Source: G963422275 sp963422275 (GTDB taxonomy: Bacteria > Pseudomonadota > Alphaproteobacteria > Rhodobacterales > Rhodobacteraceae). From it: a stretch of 64,000 nucleotides of DNA. A model generated the notes under the pieces. It did not search any database, had not been told where the DNA came from, and saw only the letters and a list, made by a program, of their open reading frames with translations. Within the stretch, counting starts at the first letter, position 1; the number at the start of each line of letters is the position of its first letter. The stretch is from the NCBI GenBank assembly GCA_963422275.1, contig OY729418.1:3162001-3226000 (forward strand). Direction: 5' to 3'. A program made the translations under genes and the position numbers. Below are positions 16,952 through 25,930 of this stretch, piece by piece.

Positions 16952-18874
16952 ATGTCGTTGGAAACGCCATTTCTTGACAAGGTCGAATGGCCTGAAGACA
17001 TGCGTGCCATGACCATGAGCGAATTGAAAAGGCTTGCGCACGAATTGCGCGCCGAAACGATCGACGTAGTTTCACACACCGGCGGCCATTTAGGGGCGGG
17101 TCTTGGCGTGGTCGAGCTAACGGTCGCGATTCATCATCTTTTCTCGACTCCTAGGGACATTCTCGTATGGGATGTCGGGCATCAGTGCTACCCGCATAAG
17201 ATACTTACTGGCCGGCGCAAGCGTATCCGGACGCTGCGCCAAGGAGGCGGGCTTTCGGGTTTCACGAAGCGCTCTGAGAGCGAATACGACCCATTCGGCG
17301 CGGCCCACGCATCGACATCGATCTCTGCAGCACTGGGCTTTGCGGTCTCCAGAGATCTGCAGGGCCGGGATAACCGGGTCATTGCGGTGATTGGCGATGG
17401 CGCTTTGACTGGGGGCATGGCCTATGAGGCGCTAAACAACGCCGGCTCGATGGATGAATCCCTGATTGTCGTGCTGAACGACAACGACATGTCGATTGCC
17501 CCGCCGGTTGGGGCGATGAGTCACTATCTCACCAGGCTGATTTCCTCTGGCGAATATCGCTCGCTGAGAAATATCGCGAGAAACGTGGCGGAACGATTTC
17601 CACGAGTCGTGGAACACGGAGTCAGGCGGGCTGAGAAAGTCGCACGTAGCCTGGTACGTGGCGGAACGCTATTTGAGGAGTTGGGTTTATACTACGTGGG
17701 TCCAATTGACGGACACAATCTTGACCATCTTGTCCCTGTTCTCAGAGACGCCCGCGATTCCAATTCGGGACCGGTCCTCATTCACATCGTTACCCAAAAA
17801 GGCAAGGGGTACGGTCCAGCTGAGAAGTCCTTCGACAAGTATCATGGCGTGTCAAGCTTCGATGTTGTCACTGGCGCCCAGAACAAAGCGAAATCGAACG
17901 TGCCATCGTTTACAAATGTTTTCGCCCAAAGCCTCATTCAGGAGGCAAGGCACGATTCCCGAGTTTGCGCTGTAACGGCGGCGATGCCCTCTGGAACTGG
18001 GGTTGACATGTTCAAAAATGCCTTCCCCGACCGGGCGTTCGATGTCGGAATTGCCGAGCAGCATGGCGTGACATTCTGCGCGGGTTTGGCTGCGGATGGC
18101 TTGAAGCCCTTTGCGGCTATTTACTCGACGTTTCTTCAGCGCGCTTACGATCAGATTGTTCACGATGTCGCGATTCAAAACTTGCCTGTTCGCTTTGCAC
18201 TAGATCGCGCTGGTCTTGTGGGTGCCGACGGCCAAACCCATGCCGGCGCTTTTGACATTGCATACTTGGGTTGCCTGCCTGGTTTCGTGCTCATGGCGGC
18301 GGCGGACGAAAGTGAGTTGGTTCACATGGTTCGCACCGCGGCTGCCATCGACGACGGTCCGTGTGCATTCCGCTACCCAAGGGGGAACGGATTTGGCGTC
18401 GAACTGCCTGAGCGAGGGATGATGCTGCCAATCGGAAAGGGGCGGATTGTTCGTGAGGGCACCGCCGTTGCCATACTGTCGTATGGCGCCCGTTTGTACG
18501 AAGCCATTGCAGCGGCAGAGGAGTTGGGAAAGCGCGGACTGTCGACGACGGTCGCCGATGCCAGATTCGCGAAGCCTCTCGATGAGGAATTGGTTCGCAA
18601 TCTCGCCCGACACCATGAGGTGCTAATCACGATTGAAGAGGGATCGATCGGAGGATTTGGCACGCACGTACTGCATTTTCTGGCGAAACGCGGCATTCTC
18701 GATCAAGGTCTGAAAATTCGAACGATGACGCTCCCAGATGTTTTTCTCGATCAAGACAAGCCGGATCTTCAATACGCTGCCGCAGGACTTCTATCGAAAG
18801 ACATAGTGAATACTGCCACTGCAGCTTTGGGGCTAAGCGAACAGAGTGAAACTGCCTCCCAAAAATCCTCGTAG
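16952..18874 (+). CDS. dxs: 1-deoxy-D-xylulose-5-phosphate synthase
   Basis: 640 residues, full length. The thiamine-diphosphate site is seen in IGDGALTGGMAYEALNNAG with the following LNDNDMSI. The transketolase pyrimidine half has the Glu in VGIAEQHGVTFCAGLA, and ARFAKPLDEEL marks the C-terminal domain. DXS condenses pyruvate with glyceraldehyde 3-phosphate in the first step of the non-mevalonate pathway. The start ATG has an AGGGAAAGGA ribosome site. It forms an operon with ispA (14 bp). Confidence 0.96.
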   Translation: MSLETPFLDKVEWPEDMRAMTMSELKRLAHELRAETIDVVSHTGGHLGAGLGVVELTVAIHHLFSTPRDILVWDVGHQCYPHKILTGRRKRIRTLRQGGGLSGFTKRSESEYDPFGAAHASTSISAALGFAVSRDLQGRDNRVIAVIGDGALTGGMAYEALNNAGSMDESLIVVLNDNDMSIAPPVGAMSHYLTRLISSGEYRSLRNIARNVAERFPRVVEHGVRRAEKVARSLVRGGTLFEELGLYYVGPIDGHNLDHLVPVLRDARDSNSGPVLIHIVTQKGKGYGPAEKSFDKYHGVSSFDVVTGAQNKAKSNVPSFTNVFAQSLIQEARHDSRVCAVTAAMPSGTGVDMFKNAFPDRAFDVGIAEQHGVTFCAGLAADGLKPFAAIYSTFLQRAYDQIVHDVAIQNLPVRFALDRAGLVGADGQTHAGAFDIAYLGCLPGFVLMAAADESELVHMVRTAAAIDDGPCAFRYPRGNGFGVELPERGMMLPIGKGRIVREGTAVAILSYGARLYEAIAAAEELGKRGLSTTVADARFAKPLDEELVRNLARHHEVLITIEEGSIGGFGTHVLHFLAKRGILDQGLKIRTMTLPDVFLDQDKPDLQYAAAGLLSKDIVNTATAALGLSEQSETASQKSS

Positions 18875-19194
18875 AGAGTTCGATTTTTGCATTTCATTTG
18901 CCGGTGGCTTCAGATTCCGGTCCGTCTCCGGGAATCGTGTCAATGCATCGAGATTTAGTCAGATGGTCCCTGCTGGCTGGTCTGGCTGCCCAGCGGCGGC
19001 CTCAATCGCAATTCCCTGCGCAATGGTCAGGCTTGAAAATTGGCGGCCGGAATGGTTGCCCAAAAATCCTTGATTAAGCAAACATGTCTTGATCAATATC
19101 GGTGCAGGGTGGTACGGGCAGAAAATTGATTATGCATCTTGCCAGCACAATGTCTTTCACAATCGTGTGCAACCAACTTGGAGGAGTCCAGAAT
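18875..19194. other. Leader of the ABC/amidohydrolase operon, no gene recognised
   Basis: 320 bp between dxs and the binding-protein gene. I looked for thiamine, purine and guanidine riboswitch hallmarks because of the downstream NMT1-type transporter and saw none. It probably contains the operon promoter. A GGAGGAG ribosome site ends at about 19187 and decides the 19195 start. Confidence 0.5.
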
Positions 19195-20193
19195 ATGCGT
19201 CTGTCCTTTTTTGTTATCTCAGCAGCTTCCGCGCTTGCGGCGACAACCTCGGTTGGGCCTGCTTTTTCATTGGAGAGAGCTGTGTTTGGAACGAACTGGC
19301 TCGCTCAAGCGGAACACGGGGGCTTCTATCAATCGGTTGCCGATGGCACGTACAGATCTTGCGGGTTGGATGTGGAGATACTCCCCGGGGGGCCGCAAGT
19401 AAACAATCGAGCGCTCATGCTTGCCGGCAAGATCGATTTTCACATGGGCGGTGACCTGCTTCAAGCGTTCAACTCCGTCCAGCAAGGCATTCCCGTCGTA
19501 TCGGTGGCTGCCATTTTCCAGAAGCACCCACAAGTTATCCTGTCCCATCCCGGAAAGGCGGAGTCGTTCGAGGATCTGAAGGGTCTCAGGCTGCTGATAG
19601 GCGACAATGGATTTGCGTCCTACTATCAATGGATGATTGCGGAATACGGATTCACGGCGGAGCAGCGGGTCCCCTACACCTTTAATCCAGCGCCGTTCTT
19701 GGCCGACGAGAATCTCGGCATGCAGGGATATCTTTCTTCCGAGCCCTACGCGATCGAAACACAGGGTGGATTTGCGCCAGATGTGTTTTTGATTGCCGAC
19801 GCCGGTTACTCCACCTATGCGACAACCATCGAGACCATGGCTGACACCATCGCGAACAATCCAAGCGCCGTTAAGTGCTTCGTGGACGGTTCGATCAAGG
19901 GTTGGTACAACTATTTGTACAGCGATCCGTCGGCCGCAAACGAACTCATTAAGGCGCACAATCCTGAAATGACCGATGACAAGATTTCCTATGCCATCGA
20001 AAAGATGTTGTCAGAGGGGATTGTTGATTCGGGTGATGCACTGACGTTCGGAATTGGCGTAATCACAAAGGCAAAGGTAAAAGACTTCCATGACAAGATG
20101 GTCAATGCGGGCGTGTTGGCGGACTCCATCGATTGGAGGGCATCCTTCAACACGGATTTCTCAGGAATGGGAGTTGGGATGGACCTGAAGTGA
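19195..20193 (+). CDS. ABC transporter substrate-binding protein, NMT1/THI5-like
   Basis: 332 residues from the ATG at 19195, preceded by GGAGGAG. A signal peptide is clear (MRLSFFVISAASALAATTS, cleavage near AFS-LE). The mature start FGTNWLAQAEHGGFYQSVADG matches the NMT1/THI5 family, which binds pyrimidine precursors, riboflavin, taurine-like compounds and other small molecules. QVNNRALMLAGKIDFHMGG and FEDLKGLRLLIGDNG are typical lobes. It should deliver a small heteroaromatic or related compound in the periplasm to the permease and ATPase encoded next. It is the first gene of a ten-gene forward array. Confidence 0.88.
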   Translation: MRLSFFVISAASALAATTSVGPAFSLERAVFGTNWLAQAEHGGFYQSVADGTYRSCGLDVEILPGGPQVNNRALMLAGKIDFHMGGDLLQAFNSVQQGIPVVSVAAIFQKHPQVILSHPGKAESFEDLKGLRLLIGDNGFASYYQWMIAEYGFTAEQRVPYTFNPAPFLADENLGMQGYLSSEPYAIETQGGFAPDVFLIADAGYSTYATTIETMADTIANNPSAVKCFVDGSIKGWYNYLYSDPSAANELIKAHNPEMTDDKISYAIEKMLSEGIVDSGDALTFGIGVITKAKVKDFHDKMVNAGVLADSIDWRASFNTDFSGMGVGMDLK

Positions 20194-20280
20194 GCCTTTC
20201 GCCCTAAATGCAACATGATGCTGGCGGTCTGGCAAGCCAGGCCCCCGTTGCTCTGATTTGAAGTGCAAAGAGCAGTCTGC

Positions 20281-21075
20281 ATGTCCGCAAGCGAATCAGA
20301 CAATTCACCTGTCAGCACACGACCGGAGCTTCTTTCGATGAAGAAGGTTGGGAAGACGTTCTCCGCGAATGTGGAGGCGCTACGCAAAATGTCCTTGGCC
20401 GTCAATGTTGGTGATTTCATTAGCCTTCTCGGCCCGTCGGGGTGCGGCAAGTCAACCGCGCTGAGGTTGATCTCTGGGCTTATGGAGCCGACCTCTGGCC
20501 GCATTGTCTGGCAGGGAGATCATGGCAGCGGCTCTATCGGGGTCGTGTTTCAGGAACCGACGTTGATGCCGTGGGCGACGGTTGGAGCCAATGTATGGCT
20601 TCCGTTCAGGATTGACGGCCAGTCCTTTCGGTCTGTCAGCGCTAGAGTTCACGAATCGCTAAGGCTAGTCGGCCTCGAGGATTTTACTGACAGATATCCG
20701 CGTGAACTGTCCGGGGGAATGAAGATGCGAGTTTCGATCGCGCGTGCTCTGGTCACCAACCCGCGGATAATCCTCATGGATGAGCCATTCGCAGCCTTGG
20801 ACGAGATCACCAGGTTTCGGCTGAACATCGATCTGCTTGAACTCAAGGCTCAAATCGGCTGCACCGTCATCTTCGTCACTCATTCTGTCTTTGAAAGCGT
20901 GTTCCTTTCAGACCGGATTGCTGTAATGACCGCGAGGCCCGGGAGCATCATTCGCGAAATTCCGATTGACGAGCCTTATCCGCGCGACGAGAGATTCAGA
21001 ACTTCTTCCACCTACGCGGCACATTGCCGCATCACCTCCGAGGCGCTTCAGGAATCGATGCGCTCTGCGGCTTGA
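20281..21075 (+). CDS. ABC transporter ATP-binding protein (nitrate/sulfonate/pyrimidine type)
   Basis: 264 residues from the ATG at 20281; a GTG 18 bases earlier is in frame. Walker A GPSGCGKST, Q-loop VFQEPTLMPW, signature LSGGMKMR, Walker B IILMDEPFAALDE and H-loop FVTHS are all intact. The subfamily (SsuB/ThiZ/TauB-like) pairs with NMT1-type binding proteins. It should energise import through the permease at 21095, whose start is 19 bp downstream. Confidence 0.92.
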   Translation: MSASESDNSPVSTRPELLSMKKVGKTFSANVEALRKMSLAVNVGDFISLLGPSGCGKSTALRLISGLMEPTSGRIVWQGDHGSGSIGVVFQEPTLMPWATVGANVWLPFRIDGQSFRSVSARVHESLRLVGLEDFTDRYPRELSGGMKMRVSIARALVTNPRIILMDEPFAALDEITRFRLNIDLLELKAQIGCTVIFVTHSVFESVFLSDRIAVMTARPGSIIREIPIDEPYPRDERFRTSSTYAAHCRITSEALQESMRSAA

Positions 21076-21094
21076 ACGCTTCAGTCTTGGGAAG

Positions 21095-21985
21095 ATGACC
21101 GGAACAGCGCCTGACGACACGGTGCATTCCTTGGCCGACAACACGCCGTCTCTGGCGTCAGTTGCCGATAAGGAAGAACGGCAGCGAATCATCCGCAGAC
21201 GTATCGAACGAGTCGGCAGGTGGCTCATGCCTGCCGTGATGCTGGTTATTTCGATCTGGCTTTGGGATCGAATTGTCGTCTGGAATGAAATCCCGCACTA
21301 CATACTGCCCGGTCCGGGAAGGGTGCTTTCCACTCTGATCGCGGACTGGCCGATTCTTCTGAGCGCGCTGAAGGTTACACTGCAAATCACGATTCTCGCC
21401 CTCGGAATCGCTGTCATTGGGGGAGTCGGGTTGGCGATCTTGTTCACGCAGTCCCGATTAGTGGAAATGTCGTTGTTTCCTTATGCAGTGATTCTACAGG
21501 TTACTCCGGTCATTTCGATCGCGCCGTTAATATTCATATACGTGGACAGCAAGCTGGTCGGGCTGCTGATCTGCGCTTGGATCGTGGCATTTTTCCCGGT
21601 GCTTTCCAACACGACGTTGGGCCTGAACTCGACGGACCACAATCTCCGCGATCTGTTCCGGGTTTACGGTGCTACCCGCTTGCAGAAACTGCTGTACCTT
21701 CAAATCCCAACGGCCCTTCCATATTTTCTGGGAGGTCTCAGAATCGCCGGGGGCCTTGCTCTCATCGGTGCGGTCGTCGCTGAATATGTCGCGGGCACTG
21801 GTGGGATAGGGTCGGGGCTTGCATTCACGATTCTTGAAGCTGGCTATCGTTTGAACATTCCGCGAATGTTCGCTGCATTGCTGCTGATTGCTGGGACCGG
21901 TGTCGTGATATTCACATCGTTGTCGCTCCTGAGCTATCTTCTGCTTCACAAGTGGCATGAGAGTGCTCTCAAGAGAGAGGCATGA
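21095..21985 (+). CDS. ABC transporter permease (BPD_transp_1)
   Basis: 296 residues from the ATG at 21095, close after the ATPase stop. About six membrane helices (for example LMPAVMLVISIWLWDRIV and TLQITILALGIAVIGGVGL) and an EAA loop (YGATRLQKLLYLQIPTALPYF) contact the ATPase. A hydrophilic N-terminal tail of roughly 45 residues precedes the first helix. The stop overlaps the start of the next gene (ATGA), so transport and the amidohydrolase are translationally coupled. Confidence 0.9.
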   Translation: MTGTAPDDTVHSLADNTPSLASVADKEERQRIIRRRIERVGRWLMPAVMLVISIWLWDRIVVWNEIPHYILPGPGRVLSTLIADWPILLSALKVTLQITILALGIAVIGGVGLAILFTQSRLVEMSLFPYAVILQVTPVISIAPLIFIYVDSKLVGLLICAWIVAFFPVLSNTTLGLNSTDHNLRDLFRVYGATRLQKLLYLQIPTALPYFLGGLRIAGGLALIGAVVAEYVAGTGGIGSGLAFTILEAGYRLNIPRMFAALLLIAGTGVVIFTSLSLLSYLLLHKWHESALKREA

Positions 21986-23256
21986 CGGACTTTCTGCAAA
22001 TCCCCAAGTCCAGTTCATATCGGATCTCGAATGTGACGATTCCCGGGATTTTCGCGGGCACAGAGCGGGAGTTCGCTGTGGGCGACATTTGCGTTTCGGG
22101 AGAAGAAATCTCGGAATCCGCTTGCGGCCCGGTTGTGGATGCGGGAAGCGCCATGGCGCTTCCCGCATTCTGCGACATGCACACGCACTTGGACAAAGGA
22201 CACATCTGGTCGCGCTGCCCAAACCCAGACGGAAGATTTGAATCTGCCCTTGGCGTGTTGGCGGGAGACCGGTGCAGAAACTGGAATGCGGACGATGTCC
22301 GCAGGCGAATGCAGTTTGCGCTTGAGTGCGCCTACGCCCATGGAACCAGGGCGATACGCACTCATCTAGATTCGGCACCACCGCAGCACGCGATTTCCTG
22401 GCCAGTTTTTCTCGAGAAACGCGGCGAATGGGCAGGAAGGATTGACCTGCAAGCTGTGCCGCTTGTCGGGGTGGAAGTGGTAGAAGACGATGGAGAATTC
22501 GTGGAGGTTGCAGATCTGGCGGTGAAGAGCGATGGGATTCTGGGCTGCTTCACGCACCCGATTCCCGAGCTCGAGGACAGACTCGAGGCTTTTTTCCGTT
22601 TGGCAGCAGAGCGCGGCCTTTCAGCCGACCTGCATGTGGACGAGACGAAGGATCCTGAGTCGGTCTCGCTTCGAATCATTGCGGAAATTGTGCTTCGAAC
22701 CGGATTTGACGCCCCGGTGGTCGTCGGGCACTGTTGCTCGCTCGCCCAACAAACAAGGAGCGAGGCTGAAAGAACATTGGATCTTGTGGCGGAAGCCGGA
22801 ATTCATGTTGTCTCGCTTCCAATGTGCAATATGTACCTTCAGGACCGAATGAATGGCCGCACCCCGACTTGGCGGGGAGTCACGCTGGTTCACGAGATGA
22901 GGTCACGCAGGATATCCCTGTCCTTTGCCTCAGACAACACGCGAGATCCGTTCTTCGCGTACGGCGACTTGGACATGGTGGAAGTCATGCGTGAAGCGAC
23001 TCGAATTTGCCACCTCGATCACTCTGAGTCCGGCTGGGTCGATGCTTTCACGACAACCCCGGCCCAAGTCTGCGGGTTCTCGAAGCATAACCTGCGACCT
23101 GGGGACCCAGCTGATTTCGTCTTGTTCCAAGCCCGCAACTGGTCGGAGTTCTTTTCGCGTCCGCAGGCGAACCGAGTGGTCGTCAGAGCTGGTCGGGCCA
23201 TTGAGCGGACGCTTCCGCAGTACAGTGAACTGGATGATCTGATGGAGATGGCATGA
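21982..23256 (+). CDS. Amidohydrolase, cytosine deaminase-like
   Basis: 424 residues. Metal-site motifs of the CodA-type amidohydrolases are present in order: HTHLDKGHIW, ADLHVDET, VVGHCCSLA and ASDNTRDPF, with the C-terminal composite beta-sandwich (CGFSKHNLRPGDPADFVLFQ). Known relatives deaminate cytosine, isocytosine, creatinine or other cyclic amidines. Overlaps of 4 bases at both ends link it to the permease and to the FAD enzyme. The likely role is hydrolysis or deamination of the imported ring compound; the substrate is not readable from sequence. Confidence 0.87.
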   Translation: MTDFLQIPKSSSYRISNVTIPGIFAGTEREFAVGDICVSGEEISESACGPVVDAGSAMALPAFCDMHTHLDKGHIWSRCPNPDGRFESALGVLAGDRCRNWNADDVRRRMQFALECAYAHGTRAIRTHLDSAPPQHAISWPVFLEKRGEWAGRIDLQAVPLVGVEVVEDDGEFVEVADLAVKSDGILGCFTHPIPELEDRLEAFFRLAAERGLSADLHVDETKDPESVSLRIIAEIVLRTGFDAPVVVGHCCSLAQQTRSEAERTLDLVAEAGIHVVSLPMCNMYLQDRMNGRTPTWRGVTLVHEMRSRRISLSFASDNTRDPFFAYGDLDMVEVMREATRICHLDHSESGWVDAFTTTPAQVCGFSKHNLRPGDPADFVLFQARNWSEFFSRPQANRVVVRAGRAIERTLPQYSELDDLMEMA

Positions 23257-24653
23257 AACCGAACATTGAGGCTGCGAAGAACGCGTTGAGCCACCTGGAC
23301 TTGGACACAAATCCCTCTTCGGTCCGTGCCAAGAGCCGGGATTTCTTCTGGTATTCGCCTGTCTTGAAAGATCGCATCGATCATGTGATCGCTGATTTTG
23401 CCGTCAGTCCCAGATCGGAATCGGAAATCATCGAGGTGCTCTCCACATGCTACAAGCATGATGTTCCGGTTACAGCGAGGGGAGCCGGTACGGGAAACTA
23501 CGGACAGGCGATGCCGCTCGCCGGTGGATGCGTCCTGCACTTGCGGAATTTCGCGTCTGTGAAGGAAATCCATCCAGGCCGTGCCATTGTGGAACCGGGG
23601 TGCCTGCTGAAGGACCTGGATTTCGAATGCATACGGCATTCGCGACAGGAAATCCGGATGTTCTCGTCCACTTGGGCGACTGCTTCCATAGGAGGATTCA
23701 TTGCTGGCGGCTCGGGAGGGGTAGGCTCCTGCACTTGGGGGCAGTTGCGCGATTTGGGAAACATTATCCGTCTGCGTGTCGTCACCATGGAGGAAACGCC
23801 GCGCATTCTGGAGTTCCGAGGCGAAGAATTGCCGCGCGTTTCCCATGCGTATGGAACCAACGGCGTGATTACCGAAATCGAGATTCCCCTTGCGCCGGCA
23901 TATGACTGGATTGATTTGTTTGTGGGGTTTGAAGATTTTATGGATTCTGCGACCTATGCGGCAGACATCGCCGATCAGGACGGGATCTTGATCAAGCTGG
24001 CCACGCCCATCGATGCACCGATTGCGCACGATTATTTCCCACGCGTGGCTCCCTACGTCTCGCAGGAGACTAGCGTGGTTGCGCTTATGGTCGCGCCACA
24101 TTCCATGGATGCGTTCGAGACCTTCACCGCATCTTGCGAGGGCGCGAACGTCATCTATCGTTCCGATAACAGCGACTGGCCGCGTGGCCCAGGTCGCGTT
24201 TTCGAATACGGCTGGAACCATACCACACTCCGGGCGCTTCGAGTCGATCCTTCAGTCACTTACCTCCAGGTTCGGTACGGCTATCCAGAGCATCTCGAAA
24301 AGGTGGCAGCGGTGCGCCGCACGTTTGGCCGGGAAGTCCTGCAGCACTTGGAGGTAATTCGTGAAAACGGCAAATCGATGTTTGTAGGTCTCCCGATTGT
24401 AAAGTTCACGACCGAAGAAAGACTGGACGAGATCGTGCAGCAGCACGAAGAGTTGGGATGCACGATATTCAATCCGCACCGCTACACTCTGGAAGAGGGC
24501 GGTCGCCAGACCGTTGATGATCGCCAGCTTTCGTTCAAGCGACAGGCGGATCCAAAAGGCTTGTTGAACCCCGGAAAAATGATTGCTTGGGATTTTCCGG
24601 ACTGGGACTATGTGTCCATGTATGAGTATCCGCACTTGATGAAGAGGGAGTGA
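23253..24653 (+). CDS. FAD-binding oxidoreductase (PCMH/VAO type)
   Basis: 466 residues. The PCMH FAD-binding half shows VTARGAGTGNYGQAMPLAGG (pyrophosphate loop), ASIGGFIAGGSGGVGSCTWG and YGTNGVITEIEI. The C-terminal tail ADPKGLLNPGKMIAW is the classic end of GlcD-like oxidases. These flavoenzymes oxidise hydroxyacids, alcohols or amines. It overlaps the amidohydrolase by 4 bases and the following reductase by 1 base (TGATG). In this setting it may oxidise the ring or a hydrolysis product, with the neighbouring flavodoxin-fold reductases perhaps supplying flavin or electrons; that is inference. Confidence 0.87.
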   Translation: MKPNIEAAKNALSHLDLDTNPSSVRAKSRDFFWYSPVLKDRIDHVIADFAVSPRSESEIIEVLSTCYKHDVPVTARGAGTGNYGQAMPLAGGCVLHLRNFASVKEIHPGRAIVEPGCLLKDLDFECIRHSRQEIRMFSSTWATASIGGFIAGGSGGVGSCTWGQLRDLGNIIRLRVVTMEETPRILEFRGEELPRVSHAYGTNGVITEIEIPLAPAYDWIDLFVGFEDFMDSATYAADIADQDGILIKLATPIDAPIAHDYFPRVAPYVSQETSVVALMVAPHSMDAFETFTASCEGANVIYRSDNSDWPRGPGRVFEYGWNHTTLRALRVDPSVTYLQVRYGYPEHLEKVAAVRRTFGREVLQHLEVIRENGKSMFVGLPIVKFTTEERLDEIVQQHEELGCTIFNPHRYTLEEGGRQTVDDRQLSFKRQADPKGLLNPGKMIAWDFPDWDYVSMYEYPHLMKRE

Positions 24654-25231
24654 TGCGCGCGCTTGTGCTGTTCGCGCATGCTGTCACGGGCAGCGTCTCG
24701 AGCGCACTGCATGACTCTGTCTTTCGCAGGCCTGCGGAACGAGGTTGGAGCATGAACGACTGCGACCTGCACGCCGAGGGGTTCGGTGCTGTCCTGGCCG
24801 CGGCCGAGCGAGGGAGCTATCACGATGAGAAGCTAAATTGCGCAACCGTGAAGGAGTGCGTTCTCCGCCCAAGGGCCGCAGAGATTCTAGCGCTGGCGCT
24901 TCCGGTCTGGATTTTCGGATCCTCGGCCATTCTGAAGGGTTTTTTTGACCGTACTTGCGTTCCAAGCGGCGCGTTTAAGCTGTTGGACGGTAAGGTAAAG
25001 CCGAATCTCACGCAAATCTGCAAACTCGCGGCCGCCACCACATATGGGTGGGGGTATGCGCATCAGAGCCTTTGGGACAGGCGACCCGCCCCGCCGAGTT
25101 GTGAAGCGGACAGGGCCTTCTGCTGCCAGCCAGAGAAACGCATTGTATTGCACTCATGACATGAATCGCGCAACCGTTCGACAATGGTCAATTTCATCAA
25201 GTGGGTGTCTGCCAAAATGAAGCGATTCTGA
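24653..25231 (+). pseudogene. Flavodoxin-fold NAD(P)H oxidoreductase, C-terminal frameshifts
   Basis: Starts with ATG at 24653, coupled to the FAD gene. Residues 1-130 read well as a KefF/MdaB-like quinone reductase (ALPVWIFGSSAILKGFFDR). In frame 1 the protein then stops at 25159 with a family-unlike tail. Shifting one base at the GGGTGGGGG run near 25045 recovers AFGTGDPPRRVVKR and HDMNRATVRQ. Shifting back near 25185 recovers FIKWVSAKMKRF, ending at a TGA (25229-25231) that overlaps the next ATG. The two shifts cancel, so the ancestral gene was 192 codons plus stop. Either a recent pseudogene or sequencing errors at homopolymers. Confidence 0.72.
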
Positions 25232-25851
25232 TGCGCGCGCTGATCGTTTACTGCCATCCTGATCCGTCGAGTTTCACCGCGTCGGTACGCGATGTCGTTC
25301 TCAAGAAACTTTCCGACACTGAAGCCGAAGTCAGGGTGCTGGATCTCTATGCAGTGGGATTCGACCCCGTGCTTGGTACGAGCGAACTGGCGGAGTATCT
25401 TGATGTATCCAAGAACTCTGAGCGCGTTGAAACCCATATCGCCGACATCAAATGGTGCAATTCGTTGATCTTCGTGTATCCCACATGGTGGTACGGACTG
25501 CCGGCCGCGCTGAAGGGCTGGCTCGATAGGGTCATGCTTCCAGGCTTCGCGTTCCACATGCCGGAAAACGGCGCGGGGGCAATCAAGCCTGGCCTTCAGC
25601 ACATTGTCAGGCTGGGGGTTTTCACGACATGCGGGGCGAGTCGGCTTCTGACTTGGTATGTTGGGTCGCCGGGCAAGCGGACCTTGACGCGTGGGCTGCG
25701 CCAGCTTTGCTCGCGGCGAGTTCGAATCGCTTTTGCGGCGCACTATTGCATGGACACGTCCACCCGGGAGAGTCGCGAGAAGCACCTGACCCGTGTTGAG
25801 ACGACAATGGACCGTTTCATGCTGCCGCCAAGGCTTTCCCTGAGATTCTGA
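25231..25851 (+). CDS. Flavodoxin-fold NAD(P)H oxidoreductase
   Basis: 206 residues from the ATG at 25231, which shares its A with the preceding stop. MRALIVYCHPDPSSFTASV is the FMN-binding start. FVYPTWWYGLPAALKGWLDRV is the second FMN loop, and the C-terminal half SRLLTWYVGSPGKRTLTRG and MDTSTRESREKHL aligns with the frameshifted neighbour. These enzymes are FMN or FAD two-electron quinone/azo/nitro reductases. The pair looks like a tandem duplication with diverged partners, possibly a heterodimer in the ancestor; only this copy is intact. Confidence 0.86.
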   Translation: MRALIVYCHPDPSSFTASVRDVVLKKLSDTEAEVRVLDLYAVGFDPVLGTSELAEYLDVSKNSERVETHIADIKWCNSLIFVYPTWWYGLPAALKGWLDRVMLPGFAFHMPENGAGAIKPGLQHIVRLGVFTTCGASRLLTWYVGSPGKRTLTRGLRQLCSRRVRIAFAAHYCMDTSTRESREKHLTRVETTMDRFMLPPRLSLRF

Positions 25852-25930
25852 CAAGAGGAGGTATGGCAGTTGCTCGACAGGCGGGCAGTTAACGGTTCGG
25901 TTCGAACATTGACAATGGGATCAGTTTGCC

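Noticed and set aside
18875..19194. Possible thiamine or purine riboswitch before the NMT1-type binding protein
   Set aside because: None of the conserved riboswitch sequence blocks are present.
23019..24221. 400-codon reverse frame across the amidohydrolase and FAD oxidase genes
   Set aside because: Antisense to two clear genes; the frame is open because of codon bias, and the peptide has no domain.
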